In this document: positions 53,827 to 61,930 of the stretch, one piece after another | Numbering within the stretch: the stretch's first letter is position 1 | Layout of the letters: every line of letters begins with the position of its first letter | NCBI GenBank assembly: GCA_021816865.1 | Contig: JAKAWX010000007.1 | Coordinates: 24,595-88,594, forward strand | Length of the DNA stretch: 64,000 bases | From: Thermoplasmata archaeon | GTDB taxonomy: Archaea; Thermoplasmatota; Thermoplasmata; Lutacidiplasmatales; UBA184 | Direction of reading: 5' to 3' | Program-made: the position numbers and the translations under genes | The notes under the pieces: model-generated | The model's input: only the letters and a program-made list of their open reading frames with translations | Databases searched by the model: none | What the model was told of the DNA's origin: nothing

Positions 53827-54999
53827 CTACCGTCGCAGGCGGGGGTCGAGGGCGTCCCGAAGGCCGTCCGAGAGGAAGTTGAGCGAGATCGTGTAGAGGA
53901 ACACGACGAGCCCCGGGATCGCGAGCTGCCACCAGGGGATCACGCACGCGCCGACCTGGCACGACGTGAGGAACCCCGTGAGATCGGCGACCGAGAGCGC
54001 AGTGAGCGCGCCCCATTCGGGGAAGTACTGGCTCGGGAGGACCTGGAACCCGAGGAAGTTGATGGTCGCGATCGCGAGCGGTACGGTCCCGACGTCGAGG
54101 GAAACCTGGATCCAGACGGGGTAGGTGCTGTTCGGGAGGATGTGCCGTCGCAGGATCGTCAGCGGGCGGGCACCGCTCGCGCGGGCGGCCTCGACGTACT
54201 TCTGCTCCCGAACGACCAGGACCTGCCCCCGGACAACCCGGGCGTAGAACGGCCACCAGGTGACCACGAAACCGATGAGGAGAAGGACGAGTCGCGTGTT
54301 CGCGGTCGAAAGGCCGAAAATCGACCGGAAGTCCGGATAGAGCACCGCGACGAAGATGATGATGAGCAGGAGGCCGGGGATGCTCAGGAAGATGTCGACG
54401 ATCCGCATCACGACCTCGTCGACGACCCCGCCGGCGTAGCCGGAGATCCCACCGAGGGTGAGGCCGATCGCCGCTCCGCTCCCGACGACGATCGCGGAGA
54501 TCAGGAGCGACCAGTCCGAGCCTCGCAGGATCCCCGTGTAGATGTTGTAGAAGTACGGGATCCCGGGGTTCAAGGTCAGGGAGCCGAACGGCAGCGGGCC
54601 CGACGACAACGTCCCGAGCGACAAAGTGGGGGCCACGATCGAGGGAAAGCCGACGGGGGTCGGATAGCAGCCGGGCCCCGGCGGCAACGAGCCGCTCGGA
54701 AACGTGCAGACCGCGGGGATCCCCGGAAGGCAGTCGCTCGGGGACCCGTTCAACTGGTTCGTCGCGCAGTACTGCGTCAGCTGGTAGTACGGGATCGGTT
54801 GGGTGAGGGCGTAGAGCGCGACCGCGACGAGCCCGATCAGGACCGCGAGACCGAGGAGCGCCAGAGTGTTCTGTCGCAGGATGTACCAGGTCCGCTGCCA
54901 CTGCTCGATCTGGGGGTTCGGGCGAGCGGTCCCGGGGCCCGGGACCTCGCCTCCTTTCGACCGACGCAAGGCCCGGAGACTCATGGGCGCCGGCGGCAC
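53827..54999 (-). CDS. ABC transporter permease, DppC/OppC type
   Basis: The protein is 390 residues (385 if it starts at the ATG at 54984). After a basic N-terminus and a first membrane helix comes an unusually long extracytoplasmic insert (about 70-160) with four Cys and many Pro/Gly residues. Then five membrane helices follow with the EAA loop EAARASGARPLTILRRHILPNS that docks to the ATPases. It belongs to the BPD-type permeases for peptides, nickel or related solutes. No partner permease, ATPase or binding protein is next to it, so it is an orphan in this window. Confidence 0.87.
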   Translation of the reverse strand: MPPAPMSLRALRRSKGGEVPGPGTARPNPQIEQWQRTWYILRQNTLALLGLAVLIGLVAVALYALTQPIPYYQLTQYCATNQLNGSPSDCLPGIPAVCTFPSGSLPPGPGCYPTPVGFPSIVAPTLSLGTLSSGPLPFGSLTLNPGIPYFYNIYTGILRGSDWSLLISAIVVGSGAAIGLTLGGISGYAGGVVDEVVMRIVDIFLSIPGLLLIIIFVAVLYPDFRSIFGLSTANTRLVLLLIGFVVTWWPFYARVVRGQVLVVREQKYVEAARASGARPLTILRRHILPNSTYPVWIQVSLDVGTVPLAIATINFLGFQVLPSQYFPEWGALTALSVADLTGFLTSCQVGACVIPWWQLAIPGLVVFLYTISLNFLSDGLRDALDPRLRR

Positions 55000-55068
55000 C
55001 GTCCGACGGCCCTACGCGGGGGAGGCGGACCGGCGGCGCCGAGCGCGTCCGGTCTCTGCGGAGGAGAG

Positions 55069-55172
55069 TAGCGGGGCATGGATTTGAACCATGGATCTAC
55101 GGGTTATGAGCCCGTCGGGATTTCAGGACGGTCGGCGACAGCCGACCGCTTTCCTGACTACCCTACCCCGCT
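55069..55172 (-). tRNA. Initiator tRNA-Met (CAU) with a D-loop intron
   Basis: The acceptor stem AGCGGGG/CCCCGCT has an A1-U72 pair and the anticodon stem ACGGG/CCCGT has three consecutive G-C pairs next to the loop CTCATAA, both initiator hallmarks. T arm CATGG-TTCAAAT-CCATG and discriminator A are normal. The D arm is interrupted: GGGTAGTCAGGAA is separated from ATCCCG by 29 nt that form their own hairpin. Removing 55122-55150 gives a 75-nt tRNA with an ordinary D arm. CCA is not encoded. Confidence 0.9.
55122..55150 (-). other. Non-canonical tRNA intron (29 nt) in initiator tRNA-Met D-loop
   Basis: The precursor folds as bulge-helix-bulge: central helix CAGG/CCTG, two AAA bulges on opposite strands, and a long inner helix, CGGTCGGC/GCCGACCG, extended by a G-U pair and closed by TGTC. 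Cutting each AAA after the second base restores the D-loop AGTCAGGAAA. The outer helix would be the D stem (GGG/CCC), not directly stacked, so this is a relaxed form. The insertion is around position 20/21. Confidence 0.82.
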
Positions 55173-55242
55173 GCGGGCGCACCGAGGAGGACGGGCTATT
55201 TAGGCCCTCTCCCGGAACGCCTCGCGGCCGCGCTCGCTCCGC

Positions 55243-56148
55243 TCAATGGGAACCGCTCAGGTCGTCGCGCTCGCGACGGAGCAGGCGATCCCACTCGGCC
55301 CGGACCTCGGACTGGATCCGGGCGGTCTCCTCCGCACCGAGGTGGCGGAACCGGCCCTGCGCGGCGAGATACTCGGCGACCGGCTTCAGCTCGCCGGTCT
55401 TGCGGGTGATGCGCAGGCGGCCGTCGACGACCTCGTAGAGCGGGAAGATTCCCGAGTCGGTCGCGAGGCGACCGAGCGCGATCGTCTCCGCGGAGTCGAA
55501 CTTCCAGCCCGGCGGGCACGGTGCGAAGATGTGGAAGAACCGGGGCCCCTCGATCGACCGGGCGCGCGCGACCTTGCGGTCGAAATCCTCCGGGAAGCTC
55601 GGGTTCAGCGTCGCCGCGTAGGCGGGACGATGGGCGAGGACGATCGCCATCACGTCCTTCTTCGGCTCCGGCTTCCCACGGACGCCCCCGCCGACCGGGG
55701 TCGTGGTCGTCCAGGCCCCCTGCGGGGTCGCGCCGCTGCGCTGGACGCCCGTGTTCATGTACGCTTCGTTGTCGTACATCACGTAGATCGCGTCCGTCCG
55801 ACGCTCGAGCATCCCGCTGAGCGCCTGGAGCCCGATGTCGGCGGTCCCGCCGTCCCCCGCGAAGCCCACGACCTCGACGTCCTTGAGGTGCATCGCGTCG
55901 GCCGCGGCGCGCAGGCCCGAGACCGACGCCCCGGTCGCCTCGATCGCGTTGTCGAGCACCGCGACGCCGAGCGCGGTGGTCGGGTACGGTGTGGCGATGA
56001 CCGTCCAGCAGCACGCCGGTATCGACAGGATCGTCCGAGGCCCGAGGCCCTTCAACAACAGACGCATCGCGAGCGCCGGGCCGCATCCCGGGCACGCGGC
56101 GTGCCCCGAGTACATCAGCTCCTGGGCCGGGATCGTGAGCTTAGCCAT
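55243..56148 (-). CDS. porB: Pyruvate (2-oxoacid):ferredoxin oxidoreductase beta subunit
   Basis: The protein is 301 residues. SGHAACPGCGPALAMRLLLKGLG has two of the Cys ligands, GFAGDGGTADIGLQALSGM is the thiamine-diphosphate motif, and YDNEAYMNTGVQRSGATPQGAWTTT is the following PorB signature. It binds TPP and a 4Fe-4S cluster and decarboxylates the 2-oxoacid. The ATG overlaps the porA stop by 8 nt. It ends the operon porGD-porA-porB. Confidence 0.93.
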   Translation of the reverse strand: MAKLTIPAQELMYSGHAACPGCGPALAMRLLLKGLGPRTILSIPACCWTVIATPYPTTALGVAVLDNAIEATGASVSGLRAAADAMHLKDVEVVGFAGDGGTADIGLQALSGMLERRTDAIYVMYDNEAYMNTGVQRSGATPQGAWTTTTPVGGGVRGKPEPKKDVMAIVLAHRPAYAATLNPSFPEDFDRKVARARSIEGPRFFHIFAPCPPGWKFDSAETIALGRLATDSGIFPLYEVVDGRLRITRKTGELKPVAEYLAAQGRFRHLGAEETARIQSEVRAEWDRLLRRERDDLSGSH

Positions 56149-57319
56149 CGACCTTCACCTCCTCCTCGATATCCTCCCAGTGCGTCGTCGGCGCCTCGCC
56201 CGAGAGGAGCGTCTCGAACATCCGCCGCACCTCGTGCGGCGTGACGTCCCGGCCGCCGATGCCGGCCAGGAAGCTCGTGAGCTCGGGGCGGTTCGCGGCC
56301 GTGTAGAGCGCGGCCGAAACCTCGGTCGCCGCCGGGCCCATCCGCCCGAACGTGAACGACCGGTCGACGACGCCGATACGGGCGACGTCCGCTACGAGCC
56401 GGCGGAGCTCGTCCTCGGGGAACGGTCGGAAGACGCGCAACTTCGCGAGTCCGACCTTCCGCCCCTCCGCCCGCAGGTCGTCGACGACACCCCGCGCGGT
56501 CGTCGTCGTCGTGCCCATCGTCACGAGCACCACGTCGGCCCCCTCGGTCCGGTACGTCGGCAGCGACCCGCCGAGCTCGCGTCCGACGAGGGCGAGGTAC
56601 TCCTGCTCGACGCGAGGGAGCACCTCGCGAACCCGATCCATCGCGGCCCCGACGTCGTGACGGAAGTCGACGTAGTGGTCCGGCCCGGTGAAAGACCCGA
56701 GGCGCGTCGCGCGGCCCGGCGCGAGGACGGCGTGCGGCTCGCGTCGCGGGAGGAACGCGTCCACGGTCGCCGGGTCCGGGACGTCGACCGGCTCGACGGT
56801 GTGCGAGAGGTAGAACGCGTCTTCGGTGACCATGACGGGCAGCCGGATGTCCCGGTGCTCGGCGAGGCGGTAGGCCTCGAGGACCGTGTCGAGGACCTCC
56901 TGGTTGCTCTCGGCGTAGAACTGCACCCAGCCCGTGTCGCGCTGCGACATCGTGTCGGCGTGGTCCGCCCCGATGTTCCACGGCGGCGCGACGGCCCGGT
57001 TCACGACCCCCATCACGATCGGGGCCCGCATCCCGGACGCCCAGTGGAGGAGCTCGTGCATCAAGAGGAGGCCCTGGCTCGACGTCGCGGTGTACGTCCG
57101 AGCGCCGAGGGCCGCCGCGCTGAGGCAGACCTGGAGTGCGCTGTGCTCCGACTCGACCTTCACGTACTGCGCGTCGAGCTCGCCCGACGCGACGAACTCC
57201 GCGATCTTCTCGACGATCGATGTCTGTGGGGTGATCGGGTACGCCGAGATCACCTGCGCCCGCGCGAGCAGGGCGGCGTACGATTGGGCGTAGTTCCCCG
57301 AGAGCACTTTCACCGTCAT
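56141..57319 (-). CDS. porA: Pyruvate (2-oxoacid):ferredoxin oxidoreductase alpha subunit
   Basis: The protein is 392 residues. VISAYPITPQTSIVEKIAEF at the N-terminus is the YPITP motif for substrate and TPP binding; EHSALQVCLSAAALGARTYTATSSQGLLLMHE and the C-terminal VLVTMGTTTTTA domain complete the alpha subunit. The pairing with the gamma-delta fusion and beta subunit indicates a four-domain POR, supplying acetyl-CoA and reduced ferredoxin. Whether pyruvate or another 2-oxoacid is preferred cannot be decided here. Confidence 0.93.
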   Translation of the reverse strand: MTVKVLSGNYAQSYAALLARAQVISAYPITPQTSIVEKIAEFVASGELDAQYVKVESEHSALQVCLSAAALGARTYTATSSQGLLLMHELLHWASGMRAPIVMGVVNRAVAPPWNIGADHADTMSQRDTGWVQFYAESNQEVLDTVLEAYRLAEHRDIRLPVMVTEDAFYLSHTVEPVDVPDPATVDAFLPRREPHAVLAPGRATRLGSFTGPDHYVDFRHDVGAAMDRVREVLPRVEQEYLALVGRELGGSLPTYRTEGADVVLVTMGTTTTTARGVVDDLRAEGRKVGLAKLRVFRPFPEDELRRLVADVARIGVVDRSFTFGRMGPAATEVSAALYTAANRPELTSFLAGIGGRDVTPHEVRRMFETLLSGEAPTTHWEDIEEEVKVDG

Positions 57320-57335
57320 CCCCGCCCTCCCCTCC

Positions 57336-58190
57336 TCAGGCCTCCGCGACCATCTCGATCGTCTTCGGCGGGCACTCGGCGGCGCAGATCCCGCAGCCCT
57401 TGCAGTATTCGAGCCGGATCCGGGGGTACCCGTCCGCGTCCAGCTCGATCGCGGCGTCGGGGCAGAACTTCCAGCAGAAGTTGCACTTCGTGCACCGGTC
57501 GAGATGGATCACCGGCGTGAAGGTCCGCCACGCCGCCGTGTGGATCACCTCGCTCGATACCGAGGCGACCGGCCCTTCCGGGCGGTCGAGCGGCGCGGGC
57601 ACCGCGAACGGGGCCGGTGCCGGGGCCGCGGCGCCCGGGTCGGCGTTCCGTACCCCGAGGTAGCCGTCCCGGGCCGCCAGGCGATTTTCCGAGGGTCGGG
57701 CCGGGACGAACTGCTCGACCGCCCGCGCGAGCGCCTCGAGCGTGACGACCCCGGTCGCTCGCGCGAGCGCACCGAGGACGGCGGTGTTGACGATCGGCAG
57801 CATCGCGGTCCCGAGGCCGTGGGCGAGCGCGATGCGGGTCGCGTCGACGCTCGCCCGGCGGACCCCGGGCGGCGCGGCGAGCTCTTCCGCCCGCCGGGGC
57901 GTGTTCACCAGGAGGAGACCGCCCGACGTCAACCCCTCCGTGACCGGAGTGGTTCGCAAAAGGCCGGGGTCGAGGACGACCACGACGTCGGGCCGGGTGA
58001 TCGACGTCCGGACGCGGATCGGGCGGTCGTCGATCCGCGTGAACGCCGTCACGGGCGCCCCCCGGCGTTCGACCCCGAAGAACGGGAAGCTTTGCGGGAT
58101 CTTGCCGTCCAGGAAGGCGGCCTGGGCGAGCAGCTCGGAGGCGACGACCGTGCCCTGACCCCCGCGTCCGTGGAAGCGGATCTCGATCAT
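57336..58190 (-). CDS. porG: Pyruvate:ferredoxin oxidoreductase gamma-delta fusion
   Basis: The protein is 284 residues from the ATG at 58190 (a GTG at 58199 would add three). The gamma domain has IRFHGRGGQGTVVASELLAQAAF and FGVERRGAPVTAFTRI; the C-terminal delta domain has two 4Fe-4S ferredoxin motifs, CTKCNFCWKFCP and CKGCGICAAECP. They are joined by an Ala/Pro-rich linker (AAAPAPAPFAVPAPLDRP). Separate gamma and delta genes are more usual in archaeal POR. Electrons leave the enzyme through the delta clusters to ferredoxin. Confidence 0.92.
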   Translation of the reverse strand: MIEIRFHGRGGQGTVVASELLAQAAFLDGKIPQSFPFFGVERRGAPVTAFTRIDDRPIRVRTSITRPDVVVVLDPGLLRTTPVTEGLTSGGLLLVNTPRRAEELAAPPGVRRASVDATRIALAHGLGTAMLPIVNTAVLGALARATGVVTLEALARAVEQFVPARPSENRLAARDGYLGVRNADPGAAAPAPAPFAVPAPLDRPEGPVASVSSEVIHTAAWRTFTPVIHLDRCTKCNFCWKFCPDAAIELDADGYPRIRLEYCKGCGICAAECPPKTIEMVAEA

Positions 58191-58426
58191 CGCCCTCACC
58201 GACCCGAACGAGCCCGAGGGGAATTGATGAAGCGGGCGTCAGTCCGGGTTGACCCTACGGTCGGCGGGCTCGTTCCGGGGAGGATGCGCCGGTCCGGAGC
58301 GGGGGGAGCTCGTCGAGAGGCGGCCCGGTTCCGGGCCGAGAACCCCTAGGTCGAACGGGCGGCCGAGCGAGGCGCCCGCGGTCATCCGGCCCGTCGTCCC
58401 GGGCGAAAGCGGCCGGCACGGAGAAG

Positions 58427-58435
58427 CTCTAAATC
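58427..58435 (+). promoter_or_regulatory. TATA-like box for the aminotransferase gene
   Basis: CTCTAAATC is centred 27 nt before the ATG at 58458. Confidence 0.55.
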
Positions 58436-58457
58436 ACGACCGGTCCCATGGGGCGAC

Positions 58458-59381
58458 ATGGTCGGGATCCGCGCGCTCAAGAAGATCTGGATGGACGGAC
58501 GCCTCGTCGACTGGGCGGACGCGAACGTCCACGTGCTCACGCACGGCCTTCACTACGGATACTCGATCTTCGAGGGGATCCGGTCCCACGACACCCCGAA
58601 GGGGCCGGCGATCTTCCGGCTGAAGGAACACATCGAGCGGTTCTCGAACAGCGCCAAGGTCTACCGGATGAGGCTTCCCTACTCGGCGACCGAGGTCGAG
58701 CGGGCGTGCGTCGATCTCGTCCGGGCGAACGGCGTGCCCGCGGTCTACCTGCGTCCGGTCGCCTTCTCCGGCTACGGGGAGATGGGACTCGACCCGACGA
58801 AGAGCCCGATCCAGGTCGCGGTCGCCGCGTGGGAGTGGGGGGCCTATCTCGGGGCCGAGGGCGTCGAGCACGGCGTGCGTGCGACGGTCTCGAGTTGGGT
58901 GCGGATGGACTCGCGCTCGCTCCCGCCGCAGGCGAAGTGCGCCGCGAATTACGCGAACAGTGCGCTCGCGAAGATGGAGGCAGGCGTGGCCGGGTACGAC
59001 GAGGCGATCCTGCTGAACTCGCAGGGGATGGTCGCCGAGGGACCGGGGGAGAACATATTCCGTGTGAAGAACGATATCGTGTCGAGCCCTCCGGCGAGCT
59101 CGGGGATCCTGCGCGGCATCACCCGGGACAGCGTGGTGCGGTTCGTGGCGGACGAGGGGCTCTCGTTCCTGCGCACGGACTTCACGCGCGAGGAGCTGTT
59201 CACGGCGGACGAACTGTTCTACAGCGGGACCGCCGCCGGCATCACCCCGATCCGCGAGGTCGACGGGCGACCGATCGGGAACGGCCGGTACCCGATCACG
59301 AAGCGCCTCCAGAAGCGCTACGACGACGCGATCCACGGCCGAACCCCCCAGTACGAGAGCTGGCTCACCTACGTCGGCTGA
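58458..59381 (+). CDS. ilvE: Branched-chain amino acid aminotransferase
   Basis: The protein is 307 residues of fold type IV. WMDGRLVDWADANVHVLTHGLHYGYSIFEGIRSH holds the start of the domain, AKCAANYANSALAKMEA contains the PLP Lys (Lys-Cys...), and LNSQGMVAEGPGENIFRV is the class-IV signature. It moves amino groups between glutamate and branched 2-oxoacids in Leu/Ile/Val metabolism. It stands alone between the por operon and the arsenic genes. Confidence 0.92.
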   Translation: MVGIRALKKIWMDGRLVDWADANVHVLTHGLHYGYSIFEGIRSHDTPKGPAIFRLKEHIERFSNSAKVYRMRLPYSATEVERACVDLVRANGVPAVYLRPVAFSGYGEMGLDPTKSPIQVAVAAWEWGAYLGAEGVEHGVRATVSSWVRMDSRSLPPQAKCAANYANSALAKMEAGVAGYDEAILLNSQGMVAEGPGENIFRVKNDIVSSPPASSGILRGITRDSVVRFVADEGLSFLRTDFTREELFTADELFYSGTAAGITPIREVDGRPIGNGRYPITKRLQKRYDDAIHGRTPQYESWLTYVG

Positions 59382-59435
59382 GGGGCGACCGGGCGAGAGA
59401 CGGAGGGACGCGATCTCCCACCGGCTCCGGTCGGC

Positions 59436-60536
59436 CTACGCCTCGGACGGAACGCCGCGTCGGGCCGAGAACCACGGCCGGCTGGCCCGCGCGACGTAGA
59501 CGAGGGAGAGGAGCACCGGCACCTCGACGAGGGGCCCGATGACCGAGGCGAACGCCTCGGCGGAGGCGACGCCGAAGACGACGACGGCGACCGCGATCGC
59601 GAGCTCGAAATCGTTGCTCGCGGCCGTGAACGCGAGCGTCACCGACTTCTCGTAGCCGAACCCGAACCCCCGGCTGGCCGCGAAGGCCAGCGCCCACATC
59701 CCGAGGAAGTAGGTGAGCAGCGGCGCTACGACGCGCAGGACGGACAACGGGAGCGTAGTGATCGAGAGCCCTTGGATGGCGAACATCACCACGACCGTGA
59801 AGAGGAGCCCCCAGAGGGTGAGCCGGCTCACGCTCGGGGCGAACCGCCCGTCATACCACGCACGGCCCTTCCAGCGGCCGAGCCCGACCCGGCTCGCAAG
59901 CGCCGCCGCGAGCGGGACCCCGAGGAAGACGAGGACGCTCAGCGCGACGGTCGTGGGATCGACCGTGATCGCCTGCCGGGGCAGATGGAGCGCCGCGGGA
60001 AGCACCTCGAGGTAGAAGACCGCGAGCCCGCCGTAGGCGAGGATCTGGAAGACGGCGTTCAGCGCGACCAGCACGGTGACGTACTCCTCGTCCCCGCCCG
60101 CGAGCTGGTTCCAGACGAGCACCATCGCGATGCACCGGGCCAGCCCGACCAGGATCACGCCGGTCCTCAGCGCGGGCGCGTCCGGCAACCACAGCCAGGC
60201 GAGCGCGAACATGAACAGCGGGCCGACGATCCAGTTGAGAACGAGGGAGAACGCCGTGGGTTTCCATCCGCGGGTGACCTCGCGGACACGGCCGTAGCGC
60301 ACCCGCGCGAGGATGGGATACATCATCAGGAGGAGGCCGACCGCGATCGGGACCGAGACCGACTCGACCTGCCAGTTCCCGACCGCCGTCCCGAATCCCG
60401 GCCAGAGCCGACCGAGGGCGAGCCCGACCGCCATCGCCGAGATGACCCAGACCGGAAGGTACCGGTCGACCACGTCGAGCTTCCGGACCGGTGTGGCCTC
60501 CCGGGATTCGGCCGCCCCCGCGCTGCCAGAACTCAT
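59436..60536 (-). CDS. acr3: Arsenite efflux transporter, ACR3 family
   Basis: The protein is 366 residues with ten hydrophobic segments. VGLARCIAMVLVWNQLAGG in the middle carries the conserved Cys of ACR3 proteins, and FTAASNDFELAIAVAVVVFG near the C-terminus is the second family signature. It exports As(III), driven by the proton gradient. The ATG overlaps the arsC stop (ATGA), so reduction and export are encoded as one unit. Confidence 0.93.
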   Translation of the reverse strand: MSSGSAGAAESREATPVRKLDVVDRYLPVWVISAMAVGLALGRLWPGFGTAVGNWQVESVSVPIAVGLLLMMYPILARVRYGRVREVTRGWKPTAFSLVLNWIVGPLFMFALAWLWLPDAPALRTGVILVGLARCIAMVLVWNQLAGGDEEYVTVLVALNAVFQILAYGGLAVFYLEVLPAALHLPRQAITVDPTTVALSVLVFLGVPLAAALASRVGLGRWKGRAWYDGRFAPSVSRLTLWGLLFTVVVMFAIQGLSITTLPLSVLRVVAPLLTYFLGMWALAFAASRGFGFGYEKSVTLAFTAASNDFELAIAVAVVVFGVASAEAFASVIGPLVEVPVLLSLVYVARASRPWFSARRGVPSEA

Positions 60537-61000
60537 CGGTCCCGCCGGGAGGGGGTCGGGCGGGAGGCCGCGGGGTCCGGGCGGTCGGCGGCGCGCAGCT
60601 CGAGCCCGAGGAGTCGGACCCGCTCCCGGATCTCGTCCCGGACCCGGCGGAACCCGTCGTCATCGAGCCGGGCCGGGTCCGGAAGGTCCCAATCGACGAG
60701 GGGGTGGGTCTTCAGGTGCGCCGGGCAGCTCGCGTCGTCAAGACAACCCATCGTGACCCGCACGTCCGCCGCCTCGTCCATTTCGATGGTCAACGGCTGC
60801 GGGGGGTGGGCCGGCGGCTCGACGCCGACCTCTCGCAGCATCGGCGCCGTCCGTGGGTTCGGGGCGGTCGACGGCCGGGTCCCGGCCGATATCGCCCGGT
60901 ACCCCGGCGGAGGATCTGCGTTGAAGAACGCCTCGGCCATCAAGGAGCGGCCGGCGTTCTCGACGCAGAGGAAGAGCACGGTGCGGTCGGCCGGCGTCAC
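60533..61000 (-). CDS. arsC: Arsenate reductase, low-molecular-weight phosphatase type
   Basis: The protein is 155 residues. VLFLCVENAGRSLMAEAFF has the C(x)5R nucleophile loop (Cys12, Arg18), and VTMGCLDDASC carries the two further Cys used for the disulfide relay in the thioredoxin-linked ArsC type. It reduces As(V) to As(III) for export by ACR3. The Pro/Arg-rich last 20 residues are probably disordered. It is the first gene of the operon, divergent from the HxlR-type gene. Confidence 0.92.
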   Translation of the reverse strand: MTPADRTVLFLCVENAGRSLMAEAFFNADPPPGYRAISAGTRPSTAPNPRTAPMLREVGVEPPAHPPQPLTIEMDEAADVRVTMGCLDDASCPAHLKTHPLVDWDLPDPARLDDDGFRRVRDEIRERVRLLGLELRAADRPDPAASRPTPSRRDR

Positions 61001-61095
61001 AGCGACCCCTCGGACGCCCGCAGCACCCGGGGGGCGCCGACGATCGGAATCCTGCAGACTGTCGTCGGAACGTCCCTCCCCGGTCGCCGCTCACC

Positions 61096-61112
61096 GCTTC
61101 AGTGGTTGAAGC
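61096..61112. promoter_or_regulatory. Inverted repeat beside the arsenic-cluster promoter
   Basis: GCTTCA-GTGGT-TGAAGC is a perfect 6-bp inverted repeat with a 5-nt spacer. It overlaps the edge of the TATA-like GCGATTTAACC (61111-61121), which lies about 27 nt before the regulator's GTG and could also fire leftward to arsC. It is a candidate operator for the HxlR-type regulator. Confidence 0.5.
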
Positions 61113-61141
61113 GATTTAACCGCCCGCTACGTACGCCCGAA

Positions 61142-61465
61142 GTGAACCCGGCCCCTCGAGCGCTCGAGTGTCCCTGTCCGCCCGCCGGTCTTATCGACAT
61201 CGTGGGTAAGAAGTGGGCGATCTGCGTCGTGACGTTCCTCGGACGCAACGGTGCGCTCCGGTTCGGCCCGATCCAACGGTCGTTGCCCGGGGTCAGCCCG
61301 GCAACCCTCACGTCTACGCTGCGGGCGCTGGAACGGGAGGCGCTCGTTCGTCGCGTTCGGGCCTCGAAGGACCCCGGGTCGCCCCTTGCCTACGAGCTGA
61401 CCGACTCGGGCGCCACGCTCTACCGCAGCCTCCTGCCGCTCGCCGGCTGGCTCCGCCGGGCCTGA
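61142..61465 (+). CDS. HxlR-type winged-helix regulator of the arsenic genes
   Basis: The protein is 107 residues from the GTG at 61142. LIDIVGKKWAICVVTFLGRNGALRFGPIQRSLPGVSPATLTSTLRALEREALVRRV is the winged-helix domain; YELTDSGATLYRSLLPLAGWL is the typical HxlR end. Cys10 and Cys12 form a CPC motif before the first helix, with another Cys at 27; such vicinal thiols could sense arsenite, which would explain the position beside arsC-acr3. That sensing role is inference. The frame upstream is open but is a shadow of arsC. Confidence 0.8.
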   Translation: MNPAPRALECPCPPAGLIDIVGKKWAICVVTFLGRNGALRFGPIQRSLPGVSPATLTSTLRALEREALVRRVRASKDPGSPLAYELTDSGATLYRSLLPLAGWLRRA

Positions 61466-61930
61466 CCGATGGGCTGGGAGCGACGGTCGTCCGAGGTCGG
61501 CGCCACCCTCCGGGATGCGGGGGCCGTCCGTCGCAACCGTACCCGCGCGCTCCCGTTCGTCGACCCCTACGTCAAGCAGGCGAACCGGATACGGGGTCTC
61601 CACCACAGTCTATAGGCCAGACCGAGTCTTGGATGCCCGGACCGCGCCGCTCGAAGCAGGGTGCGGTCCGAAACTCCGCCCGGGACCTCCCCGAGAACTT
61701 TCGGTGCTTCGCTGGCCCCGACGTGAGACGAATCGCCCCAAGGCAGGGTTCGGACACCGGAGCGTCCCCCGAGCGGCCTCGAGCCCCTCCGCCGAGCATT
61801 CGGTGAGGTGGCCCTCGGCCCACGTCGATCCCGGACCGCCTCCGGTGGCTCCGGGATCCGGCCCCTCCGCCTCGGGCCGTTTCACCACGTCTCCTCTTCG
61901 CTTATGGGGCCCGGGACGGTAGCCGTTCCG
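61466..61930. other. Intergenic region with no recognised gene
   Basis: About 465 bases between the regulator and the hydrolase. Frames are open on both strands but give Pro/Arg/Ser-rich strings without domain patterns. A TATA-like GCTTATGGG near 61898-61906 is 25-30 nt before the hydrolase ATG. Nothing else is supported. Confidence 0.5.

Noticed and set aside
61515..61922. A 135-codon plus-strand frame between the HxlR regulator and the hydrolase
   Set aside because: The sequence is Pro/Ser/Arg low complexity without hydrophobic core pattern and runs into the hydrolase promoter.
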